Under the pieces are notes generated by a model. It ran no database searches. It saw only the letters and a program-made list of their open reading frames with translations, and was not told where the DNA came from. 64,000 nt of DNA from DATEEG01 sp035525055. Lineage in GTDB: Bacteria; Actinomycetota; Acidimicrobiia; Spongiisociales; ZC4RG35. Each line of letters begins with the position of its first letter. Within the stretch, counting starts at the first letter, position 1. The stretch covers positions 16,257-80,256 of the forward strand of contig DATLEZ010000023.1 in assembly GCA_035525055.1 (NCBI GenBank). The letters are read 5' to 3'. Of this stretch, positions 8,101 to 17,374 are shown in pieces. The position numbers and the translations under genes were made by a program.

Positions 8101-9297
8101 TCAGCTGAGGGGATAGCCGGGCCGCCCCTGGGCCAGCCAGTCTTGGAAGGCTTCGTCGTTGGACACATCCCTCCCCAGAGTCGAGGCCAACATGTAGCGG
8201 TGGTGGAGCAGGTCGGTGTAGGCCTGCACCGGATCGACGACGCCGTTGATTGCCCGCAGCTTGGCGAGCAGCGGTTCGAACTCGCTGACGCGCCACTTCA
8301 CCGCCCAGGTGGCCTTCCCTGACGAGGTGTCGCCACCGGTCTTGGCGGAGTAGTAGTGGACGTCCGACAGGATCGCTTTCGCCTGGTTCTCAAGGGCCTC
8401 GATGCCGGTGAGTGACTTGAGACGGTTGGCGTGAAAGTTGCGCCCCCCGACCTTCACCTTGATCATCAACTCGGCGGTGTCATCGATCGATGGCACCAGA
8501 TCGACCTCCTCCACGTCGAAGCCGAGCCTGTTCAGGCGATCGATTCGCTCGGTGATGCGGAAGCGCTCCTCGGTCGTGATCGTCTCAGCCGTGCGCAACT
8601 CGGCCCACAGCTTCGTGTAGCGCTCGGCGATGTCGTAACCGAGGTCGAGATCGGCCTGCTCTATGTCCACTCCGACCTCGGCAGCGATGTCGGACATCCC
8701 CCCGGCAACATTCTCGATCATGATCTCGAGATCCTCGAGACGGCGGCCATCTGAAAGTCCGCCTGGAAGGATCTGAGCAGTTTCAGCGTCGACCATTATG
8801 GTGACGATGGCCTCGGCATCGAAGCGATAGAGGACGTTGGACAGGCTGCAGTCACCCCAGAAGCAATGCGCCAGATGCAATTCGACCAAGAGGCCGGCGA
8901 ATGCGGCGAGCATTTGATTGCGACGGGGCCCGAACCCCGGGCCGGCCAGTATCTCGCGATATGAGAATGAGAAGGGTTCGTAGGCCGTAATCAACGCAGC
9001 GGCGCCTTCTTCAGTGGGGTCTTCGGTGCGCTGCTCCACCAGTCCGACCGCAGTCACCGCCGGGGCACCCACCGATTCGAGCTCACGCAGCACGGCGTAG
9101 TCATTTCGGGCGGGCGCTCGCGCCAGCTCCTTGACCACATAGATCCCTCGCGGATAGGACAGGAACCGCACTTCGTGACGGCTGATCCCCTTTGGCAAGT
9201 CGAGGAGGCTGGGGAGTTCCCACTCGACGAGGGGGAGTCGCCAGGGCAAGTCGAGGAAGTCCGGGTGCCCGGGGCGTATCGTCAGAGATTCAGCCAC
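8101..9297 (-). CDS. DUF4032 / LPS-kinase-like protein
   Basis: This 398-aa protein matches the actinobacterial DUF4032 architecture. The N-terminal ~200 residues resemble a degraded kinase fold: HEVRFLSYPRGIYVVKEL (lysine strand), then HLAHCFWGDCSLSNVLYRFD in place of the catalytic loop and IMVDAETAQI in place of the DFG strand. The second half (ERIDRLNRLGFDVEEVDLVP onward) is the DUF4032 domain. Biochemical function is not established; a role as an atypical kinase is an inference from the retained Lys, Asp-Asn and Asp positions. It is convergent with the upstream SDR (7-bp gap), which makes a shared promoter impossible. Confidence 0.82.
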   Translation of the reverse strand: MAESLTIRPGHPDFLDLPWRLPLVEWELPSLLDLPKGISRHEVRFLSYPRGIYVVKELARAPARNDYAVLRELESVGAPAVTAVGLVEQRTEDPTEEGAAALITAYEPFSFSYREILAGPGFGPRRNQMLAAFAGLLVELHLAHCFWGDCSLSNVLYRFDAEAIVTIMVDAETAQILPGGLSDGRRLEDLEIMIENVAGGMSDIAAEVGVDIEQADLDLGYDIAERYTKLWAELRTAETITTEERFRITERIDRLNRLGFDVEEVDLVPSIDDTAELMIKVKVGGRNFHANRLKSLTGIEALENQAKAILSDVHYYSAKTGGDTSSGKATWAVKWRVSEFEPLLAKLRAINGVVDPVQAYTDLLHHRYMLASTLGRDVSNDEAFQDWLAQGRPGYPLS

Positions 9298-9435
9298 GTC
9301 TGCAGGCTAAGGGGCCGCGCCGATAGGTGTGCTTTCCGCCTGATATTGCTCTGAGAATCGGCCATAGATGTTCGAGTGGGTGCTGGTGAGAGCCTAAGAA
9401 TCGGCAAAGGAATGAGGGTAGGCGCCGGGTGGCAC

Positions 9436-9550
9436 GGCAAATTTGGTCTATCAGTCCCGCCTCTGACCAAATCTGGCCAGCCAGTCTCGGTTTCCGGGGA
9501 CCGCTGCACCGAATTACCTGTGGGGCGGGAGCCACCGGCCAAATTTGGAC
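9436..9550. repeat. AAATTTGG-bounded dispersed element, copy A
   Basis: The segment starts GGCAAATTTGG and ends CCAAATTTGGACC, giving it inverted AAATTTGG termini, with an internal ACCAAATCTGGCC. Read against the reverse complement of 24691-24816 the two align along their length: shared blocks include CAAATTTGG, CCCGCCTC, ACCAA-TCTGGC and CACCGAATT. It fills most of the 260-bp gene-free gap between the DUF4032 gene and the glycosylase gene. It is too short to encode a transposase, so it is MITE-like at most. Confidence 0.65.
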
Positions 9551-9557
9551 CGGAACC

Positions 9558-10400
9558 TCACCTCAGGGGCGACTCCCCTTTTTCGCTGCTCTTTCCGTTT
9601 AAGTCATCAATCGCTGGTTCGGGTAGCGAGGGGTCCGGCTGGCACCCCGGGCACCAGAAGGTGATGCGGGAGGGTTCGCCGATCATCTGTTGGCGGATGG
9701 CCTGACCGCATCGCCGGCAAGGAAGCCCGGCACGGTCGTAGACCCAGTTGCGTCCTCCGGGCCCCGGCAGGCCGGTGGTCGACCGGGTCGATCGAGCGGC
9801 GTTGGCGACCAGCAGTCGCCGGGCGCACTCGATTAAGCCGTCGACCTGGTCCGAAGTGAGTTGGCCCACCAAAGTCGCCGGGTTGACCCGCTCGAGGAAG
9901 AGCGTTTCGTTCTTGAAGACGTTGCCGATTCCGGCCATGACGCGTTGATCGAGGAGAAGCTCGGACACCGTGCGGTCTTGGGGGAACAACGTTGCCCGGG
10001 CATGGTCTGATCGGAAGGCAGGGTCGAGAAGATCGGGGCCGAGCTTCTCAAGGGCGTCCTCGATCAAAGCCGTCCGGTTGGCGTCGACCCTGGCCGCTTG
10101 GAAAGCCACGTAGTGCGTGGCCGTCTGCAAGAGCAGGCTCTCGGGGCCGGGCCTTCGCTGGCCCGGTCCGACCTGAACCCGGCCGTTCATGCCGAGATGG
10201 CCGCTTATGGTTATTCCGGAGTCGAACGTGATCAGCAGACGCTTGCCCCGCGAGCGGACGCCGGTCACGCGGGAATCGAGGATCTTGGCCGACCAGCGGC
10301 GGACGGCAGGGGCGGAGCCTGCCACCCCGTCGATCGTTGCTCCCGACAGCACCGCCGCGACCCGCCGGGCGGCGCGGGCGTAGCTGTCACCTTCCGGCAT
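9558..10400 (-). CDS. nei: Fpg/Nei family DNA glycosylase
   Basis: This is a base-excision repair glycosylase/AP lyase of about 280 aa. The start is ATG 10400, giving the obligatory MPEGDS N-terminus, in which Pro2 and Glu3 are the catalytic pair of the Nei branch. The helix-two-turn-helix region contains QRVMAGIGNVFKNE, with the DNA-binding Asn. A C-terminal zinc finger has CRRCG and CPGC pairs. A longer open frame to 10730 runs into the helicase gene and should be ignored. The start overlaps the helicase stop by one base (TGATG on the minus strand), so the two are co-translated, as in several actinobacteria where Lhr and Nei2 are neighbours. Confidence 0.93.
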   Translation of the reverse strand: MPEGDSYARAARRVAAVLSGATIDGVAGSAPAVRRWSAKILDSRVTGVRSRGKRLLITFDSGITISGHLGMNGRVQVGPGQRRPGPESLLLQTATHYVAFQAARVDANRTALIEDALEKLGPDLLDPAFRSDHARATLFPQDRTVSELLLDQRVMAGIGNVFKNETLFLERVNPATLVGQLTSDQVDGLIECARRLLVANAARSTRSTTGLPGPGGRNWVYDRAGLPCRRCGQAIRQQMIGEPSRITFWCPGCQPDPSLPEPAIDDLNGKSSEKGESPLR

Positions 10401-13400
10401 CAGCCCCGAAACGCCAGGCCGCGCAGGGCAGGCACGAAGCCCCACTCGCCCAGTGCCGGCGCCAGCCAGCTTTCGGCCGCAGGCGAACCACTGACTGTTT
10501 CGAGAGTGAGCCTGCGATGACGATGGGCGATCGCCGCTACCTCGCGAGCGATCTGACCTTGGAGGTCGCCCAGATCGAGATCGTTGACCCCATCGAGGAG
10601 GACGAGCCGCTTGCCCCCTCGCTCGAGGTAGCCCGCCAGCAACCCGTCGACCATGAATACGTAGCTTCCGGCGGCGCGGGCGAATCTGGCCTCGCCGACC
10701 TCGGGCCGGCCCTCGGTTGCCGACGGCCACGGAAGTGCAGCGCCGTAGGGATTGGCAGGGTCGGTTGAGGCAAGGCCGATTACCCCTGCGGCGGCGGCGC
10801 GGAGTCGATCGACTGCACCAGGAAGAGCGAACTGTGCCCCGCCCAGCCCTTCGACAAAGTACCCCCGTCGGACCCGCCCTACCTCTTCCATTCGACTCAA
10901 CACCGGATAGAGACCTGCGAAGCCGCCCGGCAAGGACTCGGCCGTGACATGAGATCTCGTCAAGATCCCGTGGCGATCGAGAAGAAGCTCAGCCCAGGAG
11001 GTGGCGGCGGCGGTCGGATCTGCTTCTGGCACGGTCAGTCTCGACCAGCGCCCTGAGGCATGGGAAGGAAAGTTATAGCCGAGGACGGGTCGCCCGCCGG
11101 TCCTTCCATTGGCCCTTGACTTGCCTCCTCGCGAGCGGGCGTAAGCTCGCAAGGGAGCGAGGGTGTCGTTGGTCACCTCACCTGCCCACACTAGGTCCCA
11201 CAAAGATTCGAGCACCTCCTCGGGGTCGCCGCCTCCGGCCGCCTGATAGAGGTCGTGGAAGAACGAGGCACCCTTTTCGGCGAGATGAGTCCGGATGGCG
11301 TCGTGCGCCGGACTGGTCGGGGAATCGACTCCAGGTGGTGTCCACAGAGCCCCGAGTTGGGATCGCAGATAGAGGGCAACCTTGCCGTCCTTCCCGCCGA
11401 GAGGCCCGCGTCCGGCCCAGAGCACTTCTCCTTCGAGCATGAGCTGATCGAGCAGCGGAGCGTGGTCTGCCACTCGCAATGGGAGAACGTCGCGTTCGAG
11501 AACCGAGGCCGCCAGGTCGACCCCCTGGAGCCGTCTGATCGCCTCGCCCAGGGCTGCCTTGCCGCGTGCAGGCTCGCCGCTGGCGCGTTGCCATTGCGGC
11601 GCAAACCTCCCCAGGGCGCTGCCCTCGACCGGTTCGATCTGATGGCGCAGGACCGCCAGGGAGCGGCGCTTGAGTCGACGTAGCACTTCCAGGTCGATCC
11701 ACTCCCTGTCGGCCCCACTCCGGAACACTCCACGGGCGACCCTCCCGGCGTTTTCGAGCGTGGCCAGCGTGCTGTCGCAGACCGCCACGGGTAGGCCCAG
11801 AGCGTTGGCAACCGCGTATGAAGTGAAGGGACCATGGGTTCGGGCATGTCGGCCGACGACGTCTGCGAGCGGTGTCTCGACCGCTTGCAGAAACACGTGA
11901 GGGACGCCTGCAGGCGGCTGGACGCCCATCGCATCACGCAGGCGAGCGGTGTCCTCGATCGCCGCCCAGAGGGGACGCCCGGCGACCCGAACCTGGATCA
12001 CCCGGTGCGAGGCAGTCAGGTCATCGAGGGCGTCGACCACTCCCACACCATCGCTTCGAACCTCGAGGTCCTCGACACTCAACGGGCCCAGGGTCCGCAG
12101 CAGGTCGTGGAGGCCGTCGATCGACCTGACCTGCCTCTCGGGGGTGAGGTGCTGGAGTTCGAGTTCAACTGCGGCCAGGACCTCGGCGGAGATCAGTTCG
12201 GCAAGTTCTCCCTCACCGAGAAGGCTGCGAAGAAGGTCGCGATCGAGCGTCAGGGCGGTGGCCCGGCGCTCTGCGATCGGAGTGTCGGACTCGTAGAGAA
12301 AAGCCGCTACGAAGGCAAACAGCAGCGACGACGCGAAGGGGGACGGACCCTTTGTCTCGACCTCCACCACCCGGATCTTTCTCGCCCTGATGTCGGTCAG
12401 GGTTTGTTCCAATGAGGCAAGATCGAAGTCATCGGCCAGGACCTCTCGGTACACCTCGAGGATGATCGGGAAGGACCCGTACTGACGGGCGACACCGAGG
12501 AGGTCGGAGGCGCGGCGACGTTGCAGCCAGAGGGGCGTTCGGGCTCCCGGCCTCCGGCGTGGAAGCAGGAGGGCCCGTCCCGCCGCCTCCCGAAACCGGG
12601 CAGCGAAGAGGGCCGTGTCGGCCAGGTGCTCCTCGACGAGTTGGCGTGCGTCCTCGGGGTCGAGGACGAGGTCGGCGAGACCGGGGGGCTGATCGCCATC
12701 GGGGAATCGGAAAGCGATGCCGTCGTCGGCCCAGATAACGTCGACATCGCTGCCGAACCGGGCTCGCAGCTTGTTGGTCAGGGCCATCGCCCAGGGGGCA
12801 TGGACGCGGGCCCCGAGCGGGGAGAGCACGACGACTCGCCAGTCTCCGATCTCGTCGCGAAACCGCTCGATCACCATTGTCTGGTCGGTTGGGAGGACGC
12901 CGGTTGCCTCTCGCTCCTCGCTCAGATAAGACACGAGGTTGCGGGCTGCCAGTTCATCCAGGTGGTAGTCAGAAGTGAGAGCGGCGGTGGCAGCCTCGGG
13001 CTCGAGGGCACCCATCTCCCGCACGAACCGGCCGATGCGCTTGCCCGTGGCTATCGACCTGCCCAGTGTGTCCCCCTTCCAGAAGGGCAGCTTGGCGGCT
13101 GGCGCGCCGGGAGCCGGAATGACTTCCACTCGATCGGGTCCGATGTCGGTCACCCGCCAGCTGCTCGTTCCGAGGATGAAAACATCGCCGACCCGTGATT
13201 CGTAGACCATTTCTTCGTCGAGTTCGCCGACCCGGCTCCCGTCGGGGAGGCTGACCCTGAACAAGCCACGGTCGGGGATGGTCCCGGCGTTGGCGACGAC
13301 TAGCTGGCGGGCACCTGGTCGGGCCTCGACGGCGCCGCTGACGCGGTCCCAGGTGACCCGTGGGCGCAGCTCGGCGAAGAGATCGGATGGGTAGCGGCCA

Positions 13401-14860
13401 GCGAGCATATCGAGGGTGGCATCGAAGACGGGTCGGGCAAGTTCGCCGTATGGATAAGCCCGGCGGATCATGTCAAACAGGTCGTCGGCGGTGCGGGGAC
13501 CGTGGACAACTGACGCCACGAGCTGCTGGCAGAGGACGTCGAGAGGATTTCGAGGGACCGAGGTCAACTCGATGTCGCCCTCCATCATCTGCTGGCCTAT
13601 GACTGTCGATGCGAGCAGGTCGCCCCGGTACTTCGGGAAGATACGGGCCCGGCTCTGACCGCCGACCTGATGGCCCGAGCGGCCGACTCGCTGCAGACCG
13701 GATGCAACCGAGATCGGGGCCTCGATCTGGATTACGAGGTCGACGGCGCCCATGTCGATTCCGAGTTCGAGGGAGGAAGTAGCCACCACCGCTTTGAGCT
13801 CTCCCCGTTTGAGCGCCTCTTCGATGAGCACCCTCTGTTCGCGTGACACAGAACCGTGGTGGGAACGACTGATTTCCTCGCCGGCCAGGGTGTTGATCTC
13901 ACCGCATATGCGCTCGGCCAGGCGACGCGAGTTGGCAAAGAGGATCGTCGAGCGATGCGTCTGAATGAGTTCGAGGAGGCGCGGGTAGATGGCTGGCCAG
14001 ATCGATGCCTGTCGGATCCCAATCCCCTGGGAATTTGGCGGATCGAGGGGATCGGGAGGGGCCGGCGCCGCCATGTCATCGACCGGGACGATGATTGAAA
14101 GATCAAGCGGCCGGGGAGCGGGAGCCTGAGCGATCGCTACGGATCGGGCCTGCCACTGCTCATCGACGACGGTTCCGCCACCGAGGAAGGCGGCGATCGT
14201 ATCGAGAGGGCGCTGGGTGGCCGACAGACCGATTCTCTGAGGTGGGCCAGGCTCCTTCGGGCCAGCCTCCTGTGATTTGGCCTCGATAACCTCCTCCAGA
14301 CGCTCGAGTGAGAGCGCCAGGTGGGCGCCCCTTTTCGTCCCGGCTACGGCATGAACCTCGTCGACGATGACCCAGCGGACGCTGGCCAGAGTCTTGCGGG
14401 CTTCGGAGGTGAGCAGGAGGAAGAGCGATTCGGGGGTGGTGATCAGGATGTCGGGAGGATTGCGCTCCATCCGGCTGCGTTCCTCAGCGGGCGTGTCGCC
14501 GGTCCGGAGGAAGGTGGTGAGTTCGGGCAGAGCCGGGCCGCCGAGCCGCGTCGCTGCGTGGCGAATCCCGGCTAGCGGGGCGCGGAGGTTGCGATCGACG
14601 TCATAGGCCAGGGCCTTGAGAGGGGAAACGTAGAGGACACGGCATCTTTGTTGGCGCTCCGGGACGGGCTCGTTGAGAAGGCGATCGAGGATCCAGAGAA
14701 AAGCCGCCAGGGTCTTCCCCGAACCGGTGGGGGCGTGGATCAACGTGTGGCGGCCGCTCGCGATCGCTTCCCATCCCTCGCGTTGAGCGGCGGTGGGGTC
14801 GGCGAACGATGCCGCGAACCAGGCCCTGGTGGCGGGGCTAAAACGATCGAGTGGATTCAC
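10400..14860 (-). CDS. lhr: large helicase-related protein Lhr
   Basis: This is a 1486-aa superfamily 2 3'-5' helicase of the full-length Lhr type, an ATP-dependent DNA/RNA-DNA unwinder linked to DNA repair. The order is RecA-like domain 1 with Q-motif and Walker A APTGSGKT (about residues 44-51), DEVHAVAGTKRG for motif II, SATQRP for motif III, RecA-like domain 2 with SHHGSVSREQR and QRVGRSGHQVGG for motif VI, then winged-helix and Lhr-core modules and the long C-terminal Lhr-CTD. Its length agrees with mycobacterial Lhr (about 1500 aa). It is the first gene of a helicase-glycosylase pair, consistent with coupling of unwinding and base excision. Confidence 0.95.
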   Translation of the reverse strand: MNPLDRFSPATRAWFAASFADPTAAQREGWEAIASGRHTLIHAPTGSGKTLAAFLWILDRLLNEPVPERQQRCRVLYVSPLKALAYDVDRNLRAPLAGIRHAATRLGGPALPELTTFLRTGDTPAEERSRMERNPPDILITTPESLFLLLTSEARKTLASVRWVIVDEVHAVAGTKRGAHLALSLERLEEVIEAKSQEAGPKEPGPPQRIGLSATQRPLDTIAAFLGGGTVVDEQWQARSVAIAQAPAPRPLDLSIIVPVDDMAAPAPPDPLDPPNSQGIGIRQASIWPAIYPRLLELIQTHRSTILFANSRRLAERICGEINTLAGEEISRSHHGSVSREQRVLIEEALKRGELKAVVATSSLELGIDMGAVDLVIQIEAPISVASGLQRVGRSGHQVGGQSRARIFPKYRGDLLASTVIGQQMMEGDIELTSVPRNPLDVLCQQLVASVVHGPRTADDLFDMIRRAYPYGELARPVFDATLDMLAGRYPSDLFAELRPRVTWDRVSGAVEARPGARQLVVANAGTIPDRGLFRVSLPDGSRVGELDEEMVYESRVGDVFILGTSSWRVTDIGPDRVEVIPAPGAPAAKLPFWKGDTLGRSIATGKRIGRFVREMGALEPEAATAALTSDYHLDELAARNLVSYLSEEREATGVLPTDQTMVIERFRDEIGDWRVVVLSPLGARVHAPWAMALTNKLRARFGSDVDVIWADDGIAFRFPDGDQPPGLADLVLDPEDARQLVEEHLADTALFAARFREAAGRALLLPRRRPGARTPLWLQRRRASDLLGVARQYGSFPIILEVYREVLADDFDLASLEQTLTDIRARKIRVVEVETKGPSPFASSLLFAFVAAFLYESDTPIAERRATALTLDRDLLRSLLGEGELAELISAEVLAAVELELQHLTPERQVRSIDGLHDLLRTLGPLSVEDLEVRSDGVGVVDALDDLTASHRVIQVRVAGRPLWAAIEDTARLRDAMGVQPPAGVPHVFLQAVETPLADVVGRHARTHGPFTSYAVANALGLPVAVCDSTLATLENAGRVARGVFRSGADREWIDLEVLRRLKRRSLAVLRHQIEPVEGSALGRFAPQWQRASGEPARGKAALGEAIRRLQGVDLAASVLERDVLPLRVADHAPLLDQLMLEGEVLWAGRGPLGGKDGKVALYLRSQLGALWTPPGVDSPTSPAHDAIRTHLAEKGASFFHDLYQAAGGGDPEEVLESLWDLVWAGEVTNDTLAPLRAYARSRGGKSRANGRTGGRPVLGYNFPSHASGRWSRLTVPEADPTAAATSWAELLLDRHGILTRSHVTAESLPGGFAGLYPVLSRMEEVGRVRRGYFVEGLGGAQFALPGAVDRLRAAAAGVIGLASTDPANPYGAALPWPSATEGRPEVGEARFARAAGSYVFMVDGLLAGYLERGGKRLVLLDGVNDLDLGDLQGQIAREVAAIAHRHRRLTLETVSGSPAAESWLAPALGEWGFVPALRGLAFRG

Positions 14861-14930
14861 CCGTCCAGGGTACGAGGTGGCAGTGACAAGAAGTCCGGCT
14901 TCTAATCCATATTCCGACGAGCCGGGTCGA

Positions 14931-15533
14931 TCAGCCGGCTTCGACCTCGAGCGGCGCGAGGGCCGCGGCTGAGAGAGGGAGTTTGCCGCGGTCGGAAACG
15001 CTCAAGAAGGCCTCGACGACGCTGGGGTCGAACTGGGTTCCGGCGTTGCTGGTTATTTCCTGAATGGCGAACTCGACCGACAACGCCGGCTGGTAGGACC
15101 GGTGGTTGGTGATGGCGTCGAATGCATCGGCCACGAGGACAACTCTTGACAACAGCGGGATCTCGAGCCTTGTCAGACCGAATGGATAGCCGCCTCCGTC
15201 ATAGCGCTCGTGGTGGTAAAGGATGGCCTCGGACACCCTCCGGTCGAAGCGCTCGTTGATCATGGCGTAACCGAGTTCGGGGTGACGTCGCATGTGATCG
15301 CGCTCGAGTTCGTCGAGGGGACCCGGTTTGGCGAGGATTGCCGGGTCGATGTGCACTTTGCCAACGTCGTGGAGAACTCCGACGAGGGCCAGGGCTTCGA
15401 TGTCGGCTTCGGGGAGACCCATCGTGCGGCCGAGTGCACACGAGAGATCGGCGACGCGGTGGACGTGACCGTAAAGGTCCTCCACCACATTTTGCATCGC
15501 CTGAAGTAGGTATTCTTCCATAGGTTTATCCAC
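14931..15533 (-). CDS. HD-GYP domain phosphohydrolase
   Basis: This is a stand-alone HD-GYP domain protein of 200 aa. The metal site is visible as HVHRV, HDVGKVHIDPAIL (HD pair), HHERYDGGGYPFGL (the GYP signature) and the trailing VADAFDAIT. HD-GYP proteins hydrolyse cyclic di-GMP or related cyclic dinucleotides. No sensor or receiver domain precedes it: the start is within a few residues of MEEYLLQAMQNVVEDLYGHV, so regulation must come from a partner or from expression. A second in-frame ATG (MEEYLL, 15521) is an alternative start. Confidence 0.88.
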   Translation of the reverse strand: MDKPMEEYLLQAMQNVVEDLYGHVHRVADLSCALGRTMGLPEADIEALALVGVLHDVGKVHIDPAILAKPGPLDELERDHMRRHPELGYAMINERFDRRVSEAILYHHERYDGGGYPFGLTRLEIPLLSRVVLVADAFDAITNHRSYQPALSVEFAIQEITSNAGTQFDPSVVEAFLSVSDRGKLPLSAAALAPLEVEAG

Positions 15534-15742
15534 ACTCCGCTAGAGACGAAAGAATCGACACTTCTTGCCTCTCACGGTATGGGTCGCTCGTATCAGTACG
15601 CGCGATCTGACTAGTTAGGTTGCTTAACCCTGGGGCCAGAGGTCTGCCGTCGATGCGAGGATTCGGCGTGATTGTTGGAGTTCGCCGTGGGCCGTCCCCC
15701 GAGGAACCGGTTGAGACCCCTCACGTGCTTGGCAGTCCAAAC

Positions 15743-16588
15743 CTACTCGTCGGGCGCTTCAACCTGGGCGACGGCATGGCCGCCCGCGCCCTTTCTCCCC
15801 AGCCTGTCGACGAAGTTGTCCACAGCGGTGGAGTGGGCCTGGGTGTGATGGGAAATGGCCTGATAGGCGGCGGAAAGATCGAGAAAGCCGGCCAGGTCCA
15901 TTTGCCGGGAATGACGGAGGAGTCGCTTCGTGAGCCGGACCGAGTGGGTCGGTTTGGCGGCGATCTGGGCCGCAAGTTCGAACACCACGGTGGTCAGTCG
16001 CTCCGGTTCGACCACCTCGAGCAGAATGCCCAGGTCGACCGCCTCCTCGGCTCCGACCGTGCGGCCGGTGAATGAGAGGTCGGCGGCCCGTTGCCAGCCC
16101 ACCACTCTTGGAAGCAGCCATGCCCCGCCGTCACCGGGGATGATGCCGAGGTCGATGAAGGTGTGGGTGAAGCGGGCAGCCGTCGAGCCCACGCGGAGGT
16201 CACAGCCCAGCACCAGGTCGAACCCGGCGCCGACCGCCGGCCCGTTGACCGCGGCGATCGTGACGACGTCGGTAGTCAGTACTGCGCTCGTGAGGCGCTG
16301 GATCGAGATTCGATAACCCTCGTTGATCTCTTCGGGCGTTCCGGCGAACAGCCCTCTGCGCTCTGCCATGTCCTTGACGTTGCCTCCGGCCGAGAAGGCC
16401 GGTCCCTCCGCTTCGATAATCAAGACCGCGACCTTTGAATCGGCCGAAGCCTCATCGATCGCCCCGATCATCTCAGCCAGCATTTTCTCGCCGGTGATGG
16501 CGTTGCGGGTCTCCGAGCGGGCCAGGGTCAGAACTGCGATCCCGTCGTTGGTCACGAACCGGGTGTGGCTTCGATTCACCGGACCCAT
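15743..16588 (-). CDS. enoyl-CoA hydratase/isomerase family protein
   Basis: This is a crotonase-fold protein of 281 aa. The oxyanion-hole motifs are AGGNVKDMAERR (first glycine pair) and GAGFDLVLGCDLRV, followed by FIDLGIIPGDGGAWLLPR, which carries the catalytic acid region of hydratases. It ends in a C-terminal helical cap. It would hydrate or isomerise enoyl-CoA thioesters, most likely in fatty-acid or amino-acid breakdown. It overlaps the upstream btpA-like gene by 13 bp and is the last gene of a three-gene minus-strand operon (TIGR03084 protein, BtpA, hydratase). Confidence 0.92.
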   Translation of the reverse strand: MGPVNRSHTRFVTNDGIAVLTLARSETRNAITGEKMLAEMIGAIDEASADSKVAVLIIEAEGPAFSAGGNVKDMAERRGLFAGTPEEINEGYRISIQRLTSAVLTTDVVTIAAVNGPAVGAGFDLVLGCDLRVGSTAARFTHTFIDLGIIPGDGGAWLLPRVVGWQRAADLSFTGRTVGAEEAVDLGILLEVVEPERLTTVVFELAAQIAAKPTHSVRLTKRLLRHSRQMDLAGFLDLSAAYQAISHHTQAHSTAVDNFVDRLGRKGAGGHAVAQVEAPDE

Positions 16589-17364
16589 CCCACGAGGGCA
16601 GCGGCGCGAACAAGTTCCCGGGCGCGATCGGGATCAACCTGGTCTGAGATCCGCCCACTCGCCTTGAGCGACGTGCCCACGATGGCTCCATCGGCCACCT
16701 CGGCCAGAGCTCCCAGGGTCGCGGCCGACGCACCGGAACCGACCAGGATCGTGGCGTCAGGAACCGCCTTGCGAAGTCGGGCTGCTTCCTCGAGGTCGGG
16801 AGCGGCTCCGGTACCGGTTCCCGAGACGATCAGAGCATCGGCTCCACCGCGCTCCCAGGTATCGAGCCCCGCCTGCTCGATCGACAGGCCAAAAGGAGGA
16901 GTGGCATGTTTGACGAAGACATCGGCCAAAATGGCGACCTCGGGGCAAAGAGCCTGGCGCTGACGAGCCACCTCGGCAGCGATTCCAACTATGGGGCCCT
17001 GGTCGGTGTTCATGAGGCCGGTCAGAACGTTGACCCGAATCATTGTGGCACCCGTGGCGGCGGCGATCGCAAGGGCAGCCAATGCGTCGTTGCGAAGGAC
17101 GTTGACCCCGATGGGAAGACCGGTCGTTTCGGAGATCGTCGCCACGGCCCGGGTCATTGCCGCCACCGTGATCGGCGCAACCTGACCGGGGAAGAACGGT
17201 GCATCCCCGAAGTTCTCGATCATCAGAGCGGGAAAGCCGGCTTCCTTGAGGATGCGAGCGTCCCGTAGTGAAAAGGCGATGGCGGAATCGAGGTCGCTCT
17301 CGAAACGCGGAGAGCCGGGGAGCGGCTGGAGATGGACCATCCCGATCAGGGACGGAAAGCTCAT
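16576..17364 (-). CDS. BtpA/SgcQ family protein
   Basis: This 262-aa TIM-barrel protein belongs to the BtpA family: SLIGMVHLQPLPGSP at the N-terminus, then ALMIENFGDAPF, GVNVLRNDALAALAIA, IRVNVLTG and the phosphate-binding end LVGSGASAATL followed by IVGTSLK. BtpA was first linked to photosystem I stability in cyanobacteria, but non-photosynthetic members such as SgcQ sit in carbohydrate operons and probably bind a phosphorylated ligand. Nothing here suggests photosynthesis, so the cyanobacterial role should not be transferred. It is 10 bp downstream of the TIGR03084 gene. Confidence 0.88.
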   Translation of the reverse strand: MSFPSLIGMVHLQPLPGSPRFESDLDSAIAFSLRDARILKEAGFPALMIENFGDAPFFPGQVAPITVAAMTRAVATISETTGLPIGVNVLRNDALAALAIAAATGATMIRVNVLTGLMNTDQGPIVGIAAEVARQRQALCPEVAILADVFVKHATPPFGLSIEQAGLDTWERGGADALIVSGTGTGAAPDLEEAARLRKAVPDATILVGSGASAATLGALAEVADGAIVGTSLKASGRISDQVDPDRARELVRAAALVGWVR

Positions 17365-17374
17365 CGGCCCGATT

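Noticed and set aside
9376..9705. 109-aa plus-strand frame in the gap before nei
   Set aside because: Most of it is the dispersed element and the end is antisense to nei.
16576..17364. BtpA as evidence for photosynthesis
   Set aside because: The family occurs in many non-photosynthetic bacteria and no photosystem gene is nearby.
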